DNA of 64,000 bases from Dirofilaria immitis (lineage: Eukaryota > Nematoda > Chromadorea > Rhabditida > Onchocercidae). The position numbers were made by a program, and so were the translations under genes. The notes beneath the pieces were generated by a model. The model was not told where the DNA came from. It saw nothing but the letters and a program-made list of their open reading frames with translations, and did not search any database. Position 1 is the first letter of the stretch. Each line of letters starts with the position of its first letter. The stretch is taken from assembly GCA_024305405.1 (NCBI GenBank), contig JAKNDB010000068.1, positions 8,479,501 through 8,543,500 of the forward strand, written 5' to 3'. This document shows, piece after piece, positions 36,336 through 48,779 of this stretch.

Positions 36336-37795
36336 AATTCAACAATGAAATTAAGTTTTCTTGCTTATAGGATATTATGCAGCAACAAATAAACCATGAT
36401 ATCTGCTTATTCTTCAAACTTTCAAAAACTCACCATTTTTTTTCTTTTTTTGGTCCAAGTATTTTGTTTTCTTCAGAGTTCGATTCAACAAATTTCAAAG
36501 TTCAGGACAACAGATGAGTAATACAGATGATGAAGTAGGTTTTCCTCCTTCGATAAGCAGGATTTTTCTCAAAACCGATGAAATAATCAACTTATTTCTT
36601 AACAATTACTTTTAATTAAGAGACAAGCTTGTTGTTTCATATTTTGAGAAAAATTTTAAACGATATTAACGGTGTCACAACATCAGCAATTCCGATATTG
36701 TTGATATTATATATCATTTTGATAATTTACTTTGGATTAGGTTATTGCAAATAACTTTGTCATTTTATCAGCAAATGATATAGGATATTACATCAACAAT
36801 ATATCAGGAAACTCTACAATCTACAATCTTAACAAAAAATCTCGTAGTGAAAAAACTTGACTGAATTAAATAAAGTAATACGGTATTTTACGTCACAGAA
36901 TATTACTGCTGTCGCATAATCAGTTGTGTTGATAATATTTTGTCAGCCTATTTTCAAATCACTTCATTTAATTGGGTTTCATCTTGTATCTTTTTGAGAT
37001 ATCAGAATTCAGAATAATAAGAAAATTGATATAAACTGTGTTTTCTAAGCATAATGTTGCCAGAATCTTCAAATTAATAACACTTTGTAAACTATGTTTC
37101 TGACAAGACTAAATTAAATTTGAATTGACACGACAAGTATGCTAAATGGATCCATGATAAGACTAAATTTTAAATAATATTTTTTCAAGAACTTAATCTT
37201 ACCGTTCCACATTCGTTAATCAGTGGTATTTACTATTCTGAAGACACATAAGCAAGGAAACTTTGAACAAAATGACAGTAATGCTTAATTGAAATATATT
37301 TACGATTTTCATGGAATTTTCTTATTTCAGAAAAGATAAAGTGATACTACTACTTTTTCCATTAGCCATCACTCAACCAAAATTTCAAGAATGGAAATAA
37401 AAAGGTTCCAAACTTGATCAGTTCCTATGATTTTCTATTTTAATTCCAACAACGCAACGATATAAAAGAATGGCGATAACTGGCAAAGACAGAGAAGCTA
37501 CTTTTGAATCACGGCAGGTTAAATCTGCAGATGTTTATTGTGCGCTGAAGCTTGGTTTATGAAGACAACTTCCATTTATTCTACCTGTCTCTAAAACCGA
37601 ATTGTAAAAATTTCAGGAACTAAAACTGGCACTAAACACACATCACCATCTGATGCCATCCATCCTTATTGTTCAACAAGAATACATTCGCACTTCCTCA
37701 CAATTCGTTGTCGCTCAATCTTCTTCCTTCTTTATCCACCTCTTCCACTTCTCCTTCTACAGACAAGCAGACGCGCACACCGATGCACATATAAA

Positions 37796-37882
37796 CATGC
37801 ATACGCATACGCACATGTACACATACACACACACACACACACACACGCACACATACACACATGCATACACACACATATCAAC
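37796..37882 (+). repeat. CA dinucleotide microsatellite
   Basis: Imperfect (CA)n with CATACG and CATACA interruptions, with a core of uninterrupted ACACACAC around 37825-37846. Open frames on both strands across it simply translate the repeat (His-Thr and Cys-Val) and are not genes. Confidence 0.95.
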
Positions 37883-38020
37883 AAACATACAAATTTAGCG
37901 CATATGTACAGCATCAGATTATTTCGTATTCTCTGTGACAAATTCCTAGATTTCTCTCTGTTGATAATTGTAAAGATGGATTTTTGTCTGTTGAAATTTC
38001 AAATCAGATTTATATTAGGT

Positions 38021-38410
38021 GCTATCTACAGTGATTATTTATGTTAACTAATTTTAGCTATCTACAGTGATTATTTATGTTAACTAATTTTAGCTATCTA
38101 CAGTGATTATTTATGTTAACTAATTTTAGCTATCTACAGTGATTATTTATGTTAACTAATTTTAGCTATCTACAGTGATTATTTATGTTAACTAATTTTA
38201 GCTATCTACAGTGATTATTTATGTTAACTAATTTTAGCTATCTACAGTGATTATTTATGTTAACTAATTTTAGCTATCTACAGTGATTATTTATGTTAAC
38301 TAATTTTAGCTATCTACAGTGATTATTTATGTTAACTAATTTTAGCTATCTACAGTGATTATTTATGTTAACTAATTTTAGCTATCTACAGTGATTATTT
38401 ATGTTAACTA
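38021..38410 (+). repeat. Perfect 36-bp minisatellite, about 10.8 copies
   Basis: The unit begins GCTATCTACAGTGATTATTT and continues ATGTTAACTAATTTTA. Ten full copies and a final 30-base partial copy run without a visible mismatch. All three forward frames of the unit contain a stop, so it is not protein-coding. There are no spacers between units, so it is not a CRISPR-like array. Confidence 0.95.
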
Positions 38411-39060
38411 GTAATTGATAATGAGTATGCTTATGCTTATTACGTGATATGGAAGAGATGTGTTTACCTATATTTTTTTCTGCACTAATTTCGGTAAATA
38501 TTGTTTGAGAATTTTGTCACAAATACGAAAATCTCTGGCCACTTTCCAGTTTAATTTTGTCATCGCTCTTTATATAGAAAATTGATGAAAATGATAGAAT
38601 GAATAATGAGAAATTTACTTCATTAATTGCGAATGTTGACAAAAGACTATTAGAAAAGAAGTAAAGAAAGTGAGGTTAAATTTTAATTTGGACTACTGTG
38701 GTAATATCATAATAGTTATTTGAATAACTATTAAGTTCGATAAGATTATTAAGAATTTAACGATAAATTCTTTCAAATTCTTACCATTTTTCCGCAAAGC
38801 AGTTCTCCCCCTTGTGATATATATTCCTTATAAGCAATGTATTTTTGGGATGCGATTGGACTGCATTATCATTCAGTATACTATCTGAATCTTAATACAT
38901 CTCATATTTTTAAGTAAGCATTTGCTTTCTACAAATATCAGTTGGTAAATATTCCGGATTTGACAGCTTTACCAATTATATATTGATTTGTAAACACAGT
39001 GATTTTGATTCCTTTTTCAACAGTTATGCAATTCGTCTCCGTGTTCAGAATTTCTTAGAC

Positions 39061-39375
39061 TTAACAGACTCCATATTCATTTCTATCCATGTCTTTATTA
39101 GTTGCGCATGATCTCAAGGAAACGTAGTGTAATTTATCATAAGGTTGAATTGCTGAAAAGTCCGCTCGGATTGAAATTTAAAAATAACCGATCTTTCTCA
39201 TCTTTGCTAATTTATCATAATCATTTGTGACAATTCGGCACAAAACGGCATCTTCATGCTCTTTAAAAGGATTAGTGCTTCTGATCATTAGGGAGAGATG
39301 CACAAAAAATGAAACATCACATTTCGATTTATAATTTGATTTTCTCATTACTTCAAATATTTCGGATTTAGCCAT
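39061..39375 (-). pseudogene. Small ORF with an internal stop, or a gene with a 36-nt intron
   Basis: From the ATG at 39375 the frame reads MAKSEIFEVMRKSNYKSK and onward to DYDKLAKMRKIGYF, then meets TAA. The same frame continues open afterwards (AIQPYDKLHYVSLRSC) to a second stop at 39061. The stop lies in a 36-base segment that starts G|GTTATT and ends TTTTCAG, so it could be an exceptionally short intron, a point-mutated pseudogene or a sequence error. About 104 codons in all. Composition (Asp, Glu, Cys, Arg, Met) looks coding. No family recognised. Confidence 0.35.
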
Positions 39376-40352
39376 TTATTCTTAATCTCGTGATTATTTT
39401 GAGAATTCTTGAAATGATTCTCACCAAACTCATTTACTACTGTTCCTAGTATGACTGGATGTTATTGCTTGTCAGCAACAATTACACTGATATGTGTAGT
39501 AGTAGTCTATCGCACTTGCGATTTATAGAAATTAATTGCATCAGAGGTTCAGTTTTACAACACTCTAAGAAACTAAGTTTTGACATGCAGGCTCTCAATG
39601 CATAAAAGTTATGTGATTTTATAAATTTGAGAGGCAAGAAATAATGAAATTAGAAGACTTATACTTTTAAGTAGTCGACCAATTGTTAATTAAAAGATTT
39701 AATGAAGTCGATTAATTATCCAAAAAAAAAAAAAACGTTTTTGAAAACAAATTTAGATAGATCTATTATTCGATCTCTCAACCAAATTGTTAAGTGAGAA
39801 ATCGAAAATTAGAAATTCGCAGATATTCACTTGGATTACGAGCATTACTTCAAAAATGACCGTTCCATCACAACTTTGCCACGGAATCATTCCAACTGAA
39901 TGAGGCAATTAAAATTGAAATGAATAATAATAAACATAAATAAATGTTATTATTTTTAACTTCAAGGAATTGTACAGTTATTATTAGTGCGAACTTATCC
40001 GAAAATGAAATTTTTTATTAGTTGAATTTAAATTACTTCTTAGTAGTATGTAGATTCTTTTTAATGAAATTGCGGATTTTGTATATATATTTTTGAGAAG
40101 CTATTGTATATCATCTACTAGAAGTAATCAATGCTTTTAATTTTTACGTATAAATTATTTTTAAATAATGTTAAATAATTTAGGACGATAAGTTTATTGC
40201 ATCACAAATGTGTTATAAAGAAAATCATTCACCAGTGAATCGAATCGTTTTTAGTTTAATAAATATATAAATACATGGTATTTCAAGTGTAGGATCAATT
40301 TTTAATGTGCTTCAGAACAGAATCCTAATTAATATTATTTATATTAATGAGT

Positions 40353-40415
40353 AATGTTAATATTAGTGATATTTAATAGTTCGGTGATGTTAATATTAGT
40401 GATATTTAATAAATC
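40353..40415 (+). repeat. Short tandem duplication
   Basis: The string GTTAATATTAGTGATATTTA occurs twice about 36 bases apart. A small local duplication in AT-rich DNA. Confidence 0.75.
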
Positions 40416-43141
40416 GATGATTTGGCGTTTTTACATGAATATAATTAAATGAATATTTTTGTGCTATGTCCTTTAAAGCCAACTTTTAATAAGGAACCTT
40501 AATAAAGATAATAATCAGATTGCTTGATGAGCTATTTTTGTTTTTTGGTATTTTAAATTGCACTTTTTTACAGTCTTCCATTCAATCTTTCAAAATTAAC
40601 AACTATTTTTGCCTTTTTTCAGCAGAAAGGAAAAAGATAATTTTGATTTAAATTTTAATTAATTTATAGATCTATAATATTAATGTAATAAAGATTTATT
40701 TGCTAAAAGAGTAATTCATTCAAAAAAGACGAATTAAAAAAAAGCATAGATTGCTTGATATCAAAATAATATTTTGATTGGACAAAGTAACAAAGACAGT
40801 CCAAAATTTCGATTACAAATACAAGAGAGAGAAATTTATCCATTTTCATGATTATTATAAATATTAATTGAATAATTAAGGCTTTAAATTTGATATCTGT
40901 ATCTTTTCTTAAAATTTAAAAGAATATAGATCGCAATATAGATCACTTTAAAATTTCCCGTTTTCTTATAATGGATGGAGGAGACAAAATTTAAATTGAT
41001 GGAATTGCGAAAACACTTTAATAGTTGGGTTAACAATTTTTCTTTTGATTGATTTTTTCAAATATAATTCATTTGCTGAGAAAAGAATAAAGAAAAATAA
41101 CGATTAGAATCATTACAAAAAAAAATAACAAAATTTCATTAACAAATTTAAAAGAAATGAATATGTTTCTATTTCAACAAAATTACTTTGTCAGTGTTTA
41201 TCAATGTGAAAAGTAATTTTTAAATATTCAAGTCCTAAATTCTCATCTATTTCTAGTTTGAAATTAGTTTTAGCTATCACGACCTACTCGTTATTCCACT
41301 TCTTATAACTATCAATCATTACATCAGTATAGTTATATTAGTTAATGCTAAGATGATCAGATCGTTGTATTCATTCTCGCCGACGATTGCTTTCATTTCG
41401 CTTCTTATTCATTTACTAACTCTGATTGCAAATTTTGTAATGGTTTTCATATAATTTTTGGTTTATTCCAGGGCACAGCATTTTGAATCAGAACTATTTT
41501 GTTGGAACTGAATTATGATGGTTTGATTGATCTAAATCTTTTATCGATTAATGCATCGATTCTTGCCTTATCTTCCATCTTATTACTTCTGGCAATTATA
41601 TCGTTAACAATGTTGACTCAGTAATTCGCAATAATTCATTCCTTACTGATGATAATGTTTACTCATCGATTACTTTCTGCATTGCATCGACGTAAACTAC
41701 GTAAACTACTTTTGCAGTCTTGTTTCTCTTGGCTTTTCTAATATGTTGGAGCCTACTAACGATTATCGTCCTAGTAATACAAGATAAGGTTAGCTCTTTT
41801 GAATTTATGAATTATTCAATTTCTCTTTATGAAATTCGAAATTTTTAAAAAAGTTTCTCAATTCTTTTTATTCCTAATAAACATTAGCAGTGTCCAATTA
41901 TTGGCAAGATGTTTTTAACCATAATGTGCAGAGCGATAATACAAATCACAAGTCTTAATAAGTGATATCAAGGCTAAAATAATTGGAGCTTTGCCATAGC
42001 AAGCCACAATTGCAATTTGTTCAATAAGGAGAAAAGTCCAGCTGCTAAATTTCAAATCAGATTTGAATACAATAGCGTTGCGTAGAAATATAATAACTAG
42101 ACTGTAAAATTATAATTTTTGAAGGAATAATTCTAGCTGAAGCTGGGCTAATAAGATTAAGAAAATGTCTCCTAAATAATTCCCACATAAACTATCTTTA
42201 GATATTTTTAACTTAGAAAATAATTTAGTAAATGGTAAATATCTATTTCAAATATAAATAGTAAAGTATAAATCTGAAAATACTACGATATATGTTGTTA
42301 ATATAAAAAAGTTAATGAAAATTTCAAGATTAGAATAGTATTGACACGTGTACTATTTATTAATATTCCGTCTTAGTCCATCTACATGGTCAACAGTCAA
42401 CATTGATAAATATATACACATCTTTCAGGTATTACATTTGGCATTAGTTTTGAAAATTCTAAATTTATGTAAGTAAGTTCACTGTCGATGTTTTTTGATA
42501 TATTCATCGCTTTTAAATCCATTATTCCTCTTTTCATAATAAGAGAAATTTTATATTTTGAAATCTGAATTTAAAAATGCTTTTTTTTTTTTGAGAATAT
42601 GTGTATATCCTTGCTTAACTTGGTGGCTTTTTTTTTCTTTTTACACTTTATTAGCTATAGAGGTAATATAATTATAATTATAAAGGAAATAGAAAACCAT
42701 AATAAGTACTACTTTGTCAATACAACTTTCGAAATAAGAGAATTAAGAAATAGAAGAATAATAGGAAATGTGAAAAATAAATTTCAAACAGCTTTCCATG
42801 TTAATTTATTTCAATAGAATCAGCCCATTCATTTAATATTTTGAAAGGACAATTTCATATCGCAATATTATAACAATAATTAGTATTATAAAGATTTATA
42901 TGCCACTAATAAAAGAGGATGAAGTACATTTTGTTCGGGTAATGAAATATATGAAAGGTCATATTTAAAAAGATATGATTTTCGCGTATCGCGAATAACT
43001 AACAGTGACCTTTTCTCTCAAGTGAACATTGGTGGCGCCAAATCTTCAGTAACAAATAAGTAAATTATTTTGATGTATATAAATTAGCATACGTTGATTT
43101 TTTTGTTTTCACATTTTGAGTCTATATGATTCCTCCTTTAG

Positions 43142-46100
43142 ATTACTGATTATGCAGAGGAGATATCCACAAATAAAAAATCGTATATGGGTCGAGAAAT
43201 ACAAATAATTGTCGGTCATTACAATGGAAATCTCGCCAAAGACAAACTTTCTAATCTGACCGTTGGCAAGTTTTTAATGAATTTCGGACATATTCTACAA
43301 TATATTCGAAACACCAATTTTTGATTTGATATTTTGGAGAAATACTGTATTTCAAAGAAGTCCTAAAAATGTATTGTGGTAATGAATACATTGTAGACCT
43401 GAATATCTATATATTTATTATGTTGCATTTCAAATTATTCGATTTTTAAGCATTTCAGAAAATAAATTAAAATAACGAATCATTTATGGATTTTCCAGAG
43501 CAATTGAATGCAAATAATTATGCACCGATTGCTGGTGCTGGAGAAGATGGACGACCGGTTAAGCTAAGCGAAGCAGATGAGCGCCTTTCAGACGATACTT
43601 TTGGTATCAATCAGGTATTTTAATTCTTTTAAAACCAATGAAAATATTTAATGAATAAATTCGGATTTAAAACTTACAAATTTCCAGAGTTATCCAAGAG
43701 TCGCGAAAGTATTGTGCTAGTTGTCAGGATACTAATGAAATCATTCATTCATACTTAGTAATGAAATGGCTCAAATTTCAGTTCAATTTGGTAGCGAGTG
43801 ATCGAATAGCATTAAATCGAACCTTGCCTGATATTCGTAAGCATCAGTGTCGAACCAAAATCTATTTACGTATGTGGAAGATTCTGTCATTTCCTATTGT
43901 TTTGTTAATAAAAGGAATGAATTACATTAATTCCAGCTTTTTCGGAATTACCTACTACCAGTGTTATCATCGTTTATCACAATGAGGCATTTTCGGCACT
44001 GATGCGTACCGTCATGTCCGTTATTTTAAGATCATCGCCGGAAATTTTGAAGGAAATCATCTTGGTCGATGATTTCAGCACAAGAAGTAATTTTTAACTC
44101 ATACCATCTAAAATAAAGTCTTTGAATTCCCTGATATTTCCGGGTTTTGAATTCACAAATTTAATTTATGCGAAGTTTGAAATTTTTTGTTTGCAGGATT
44201 TTTAAAAGCTGAATTGGATAAATTTGTTGCTCAATTAAATGTTCGTATCAAAGTAATCCGGGCAAATGAACGCGTCGGTTTGATAAGGGCACGGTTGATG
44301 GGTGCTAAAGAAGCAGAAGGAGATGTGTTAACTTTCTTGGATTCTCACTGCGAATGTACCGAAGGATGGATAGAACCACTATTGGCAAGGATTAAAGAAA
44401 ACAGGTAATTTAAATGATGCATATTTTGGCCATTCTGCCAAGGAAAAGAAGATAGCAGGATGCTTGAAGTGCTTGCTTATTGTCGTTTGAAAACTTTCGG
44501 CAATGCTTTTCAGGAAAGCAGTCGTTTGTCCTGTGATTGATGTTATCAATGAGCGCACATTTGCATATCAGAAAGGAATCGAGCTGTTTCGTGGCGGCTT
44601 TAATTGGAATCTTCAGTTTCGGTGGTATGCTGTACCACCAGAAATAATAAAATCACGGAGAGATGATCCTACAAAGCCAATCATGTCGGTATTCTTATTT
44701 TGAAATCACTAATGCTGCTAGGGTGTAATTTAGAATGATAGTTAAGAATCTCGTAGTTTTTAATCACCTTCTTAAACTTTCTATCCTATTCGATATTATC
44801 ATAATTTAAGAAAACTCTTTATTTAGAGGAATGAACCATGTTCCCATATGAAATTGAATTGTTTAAGATGATTCGACCTTTTTTCCAATTAATGATTCAA
44901 CATGGAATTAATCAGTTAAATTACAGCTCTCCAACCATGGCTGGTGGATTGTTTAGCATTGATCGAAAGTATTTTGAAGAAATTGGTACCTACGATCAAG
45001 AAATGGATATATGGGGCGGCGAAAATATTGAAATATCTCTAAGAGTTTGTTTTGAAGTTTCATTTCAAATGAAGTTACTTGACATAATTGAATATCTTTT
45101 GTTTATTAGTTGTATAGTGTGAAAACTGTTCACTACTTCATTCAGTCGATACAAAGCATAAATCCGACGAATATTAAACAAATTTATAGCATATACACTG
45201 TATATATGCCAGAAATTTAATTCCAATTTTCCAGTTGACATAATTCATGCTGTCTTATTTTTGAAAGATGAACTTCACCTATCTTTCAAGTGAAATTATA
45301 AGAAAAAAGAATTGTTTCAAGATTTGGCAATGTGGTGGACGAATCGAGATTCTTCCATGTTCTCATGTGGGTCACGTCTTTCGCCGTGCTTCTCCTCATG
45401 ATTTTCCGAATCGTAAATCAGGAATTATTTTGAATAGTAATTTGTTACGAGTGGCCGAAGTTTGGATGGATGAATGGAAGTTTCACTTTTACAAAACTGC
45501 ACCTCGTACGTTTAGTTGTTCCGCTGGAAAGGATTACTGGAGTGAGGAAGTATCTTAATGATAGTCGTGAGATTATTTGTGAAATTTTAAACAAATAAAA
45601 TGTTCCTTTCACAAATGATAATTTTAAATGAAGTGTTCACTGAATGACGGAATCAAATTTTAGAAGCTTATAAAATACGTGAAACAGTTGATGTAAGTGA
45701 TCGTATAGAACTTCGAAAACGTTTGCACTGTAAAAGTTTCAAGTGGTTTCTCGATAATGTGTGGAAGGATCATTTTTACCACAGCCGGGAAGTGTATTTG
45801 GAAGGGTTTGTTTCTATCGCAAATTTTTGCTTTCGACAATTTCTTCTCACTTATATACTTTGAAATTAAATTGAAATTAAATTAAATTAAATTAATCGGT
45901 AAAGTCTCATTACGGCTTTTGAATGAAAAAGGGTTAGATTCAGGAAGTACAAAAGTATTCGAAATATGCTTAATCAATTGATTTTAATTAAATCAAAAAG
46001 AAATTATCAATATCATTAGACCCAAATAATAGCTTTAGCAAGCAATACTGCTTTTATCTTCTCCACCATTATGTTTTTTAACACAAGATAAATTTCAGAT

Positions 46101-47892
46101 AGAAGGATTGGGGACTTCTTTAGAATATTAGTCTAACTAACAATGGCTTTAGGTAATTCATTCAAAATCGCAAATTGGAAACCTAAATGGGTGCCTCTAC
46201 TGGACAGTTCCACTGGGTGAAAGTATGAAAATAGCAGCGATGCATAATTGTTCTGCACCTGAAAGTTTCGATCATACCGAGGTTTGTAAATTTTTTCTGC
46301 TAATTTCAGATTTCGCACAATATCTCAGGAAATTGTTTGGTAGCTCGAACTGGTGAATTTGGTTCCAAACAAACTAGTATTATAGTGGCTCGCTGTACAT
46401 TGGGCTTTGACATGTGGCAGGTGATCCTTTCAAAAGTCGTGTAATAATAAATAAACATGAGCATAAAGTTTTTCTGCAAATAAATAAATTGATTTCCAAT
46501 GATGTATTTCACATTTTCAGCTTTGGTTATTTACCGAGGAAGGGCAGTTAAAAACGGACGAGCATTTGTGCCTTAGTGCTTATCAACCAGTACAAGGCCC
46601 ACGAAATTGGAAAGTGCAATTGAAAGAATGTGGCCAATATGAATCAGAATACTGGGATTACAGTTTTGACGTCAGTCTTTTAAATATAATTTTTATTTAT
46701 GCAACTCTGTTTATTTTCACAATTTTTTAATGATAGAAATCAAATTAGCACACATTAAATGTAAAAAAAAGTATTAATTTCTAGATATTAAACTATGAGT
46801 GAATATTTCATTGAATATTTAGATAAATCAAATTCTTGCACGATATTAGTCTGAAATTGCAAAAAAAAAAAAGTAAACCAATTGGAACGGTATAAATAAC
46901 TGAATAGTAAAGAAGGGTCATGATTTTATTCTGATCTGGTTTAATTCCTTAATTAATGCTTATTTCGTTTCATTTTATCCGAATTTATTCGATAAATATT
47001 TTTAGAGAAAATCGTTCTATCACCGTAAAAGTGGATTGTGTCTAGATCAGCCATCTGAAGATCGTAATGATCATCGTGCAATGCATATTTTGAAACCTAC
47101 GCTAAATAGGTGTTCACGCGGTGGCTTGGATCAGGTAAATTTATTCTATTTCGAAAATTTTCGAAATCATTCAAAAGTATTTGCAATATAAATGGGAAGG
47201 TTAACACTGCTTATTAGAAGTTTGAACTATAAAAACAGAACTGAAAAATAAGTTTTTGCTCGTTCCTAGAAAGAAACGGGAAGAAATTAAAAAAGCATAG
47301 AAACTTCGATTTTAAATGGAAGAATAAAACACTTTTCACCTAAAAATCACTAGTCTTTAAAAATTTTTAAATTTTTAAGAAAAATCAAAATATTGAAATG
47401 ATTAACCAAATTTTTTAATACCAAACTTATTGATTAACTAAATTCAATGTAAATAAGAACCAAGCTGATAAAACGGAAGGTTTGAAAAATCTTAATGATT
47501 TTTTTTTGGAATGCAACTTAAAAAATCGGGCTGAGTAAGTTACAAGAAGGAGAATGAAAAATTAAAAATTAAAAATCAATCGGTAAAGAATAATTCAATC
47601 TACATTCATCATCTTGTGAAACCGATCTCAATGGTAAGCTTCACTGGAAGAAATAATGCAAAATGTGAATAGAATTCAAAAAAAAAAGTGACCTCTGATA
47701 TAATGGATATTCAAAACAGAGACACGAAGTAGCTGTGGAACATTAGCTATGATGCAGTTGACCAAGAAGTTTTTTACGACTGATTTTATTTTATATTTTA
47801 AAATGGATATATTTTCATTCAAACTTTTTCAGCAATGGATCTTGAAGGAAGTGCACTGGTTATCAAACAGTATCACTTCTTCATTACATTGA
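43142..47892 (+). CDS. Polypeptide N-acetylgalactosaminyltransferase (GalNAc-T), N-terminus missing
   Basis: The enzyme transfers GalNAc from UDP-GalNAc to Ser/Thr of secretory proteins in the Golgi, starting mucin-type O-glycans. Exons: 43142-43261 (stem, IIVGHYNGN), 43499-43614 ([20 protein letters not shown]), 43782-43869 ([20 protein letters not shown]), 43937-44086, 44197-44404, 44514-44684, 44927-45044, 45322-45505, 45664-45809, 46310-46420, 46521-46670, 47006-47134, 47833-47892. The GT-A catalytic domain shows [20 protein letters not shown], the metal-binding DxH in [28 protein letters not shown] and the Gal/GalNAc-T motif [11 protein letters not shown]. Three ricin-B lectin repeats follow and end QQWIL. 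The joint between the first two exons lacks one base. The N-terminal membrane anchor exon was not identified. It resembles C. elegans GLY and vertebrate GALNT1/11 types; I cannot name the ortholog. Confidence 0.9.
46153..46281 (+). other. Candidate alternative lectin-alpha exon of the GalNAc-transferase
   Basis: Inside the intron before exon 46310-46420 lies a 129-nt open segment with an acceptor (GGCTTTAG) and donor (GAG|GTTTGT), phase 0 at both ends like its neighbour. It encodes [19 protein letters not shown] and [19 protein letters not shown]. The next exon has [17 protein letters not shown] and [10 protein letters not shown]. Both have the lectin pattern of Ile, Asn, Cys-Leu and a second Cys 18-19 residues on. 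Only 28 bases separate its donor from the next acceptor, so the two could not both be spliced in. Confidence 0.4.
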
Positions 47893-48779
47893 ACATTCGC
47901 AATTCCAACAATAAGTATCATTATATTTGTATATCAAAATATAGTGTTTGTATATTTCCCATATTTTACTGAATTTCACGACAATGTGGATCTATTCCAA
48001 TTCGAACTTGGTATTTCGAAATTTACTTTAAATTACTCTGAATTGAAAATTAAAAGGCGAACTGAGCTATCTATTACTTTTTATTAGATCAGATAATTAG
48101 TGCCTCCTTATTTGTATTGCTTTTAATAAGAGCTATTTTCATATTTGTAATATTTCTCAATATGTTATATGTTTTTGTCATCTGATATTCAGTGGCTATC
48201 AATTTCTCTATTGCCACCAGACGCCTTATTTTCTCTGCTTTCCATAAAGTTAATTTTAACTTAATTACTGATTATAAATTAATATATGCACTTTAAAGTT
48301 GATTTGTTATTGAATCATTGTCTTTTCCGGAGTAGTGACACACCACAGCAAACTTTTTGTTATTCATTCTTATTGGTCTTTTTTTGTGCCGCAGAAAATT
48401 TTGCATTTGGTGGACTACTATATGCTTTACTATGAATTTGCCATTATTACGAATAGCTTTCTTTTTTTTCTTTATTTTAGGGTTCAGATTTTTTTATTTA
48501 TTATTAAAATTCAATGTTCGCAAATAACTGGAAAAATTAAGCTTTTCCATTGAATTTAGATTTAGTAAGGCAATTATTAAATTATTAACGAGGCAATTAT
48601 TGACGATTAGGATAGAATGGGTAGTATGAATGTTGTAGAAGTAAGTCTTAGGCAAATTACCTGTCTCAATATAGAATGAAGACAGGTAATAAAAAAGCTG
48701 AGAAATGGATGATATGATATTTTGTTTTAGTTATTGCTTGCGAGTCGAATTTTCGTTTGTATAAGCCAACAATAAATAA

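Larger units (their letters stand above)
36336..43141. other. Long AT-rich intergenic region with repeats
   Basis: About 6.8 kb with no conserved gene. It holds the CA microsatellite, the 36-bp minisatellite, a broken small ORF (39061-39375) and a direct repeat near 40353-40415. Two hydrophobic plus-strand ORFs at about 41353-41450 (MIRSLYSFSPTIAFISLLIH) and 41500-41630 are the only candidates for a membrane-anchor exon of the downstream GalNAc-transferase; neither links to it convincingly. Confidence 0.45.

Noticed and set aside
37653..37941. Open frames on both strands across the CA repeat
   Set aside because: The residues are His/Thr/Tyr or Cys/Val repeats that simply translate the microsatellite.
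38021..38410. Regular 36-bp repeats that could suggest a CRISPR-like array
   Set aside because: Units are directly adjacent with no unique spacers, and the host is a eukaryote; it is a minisatellite.
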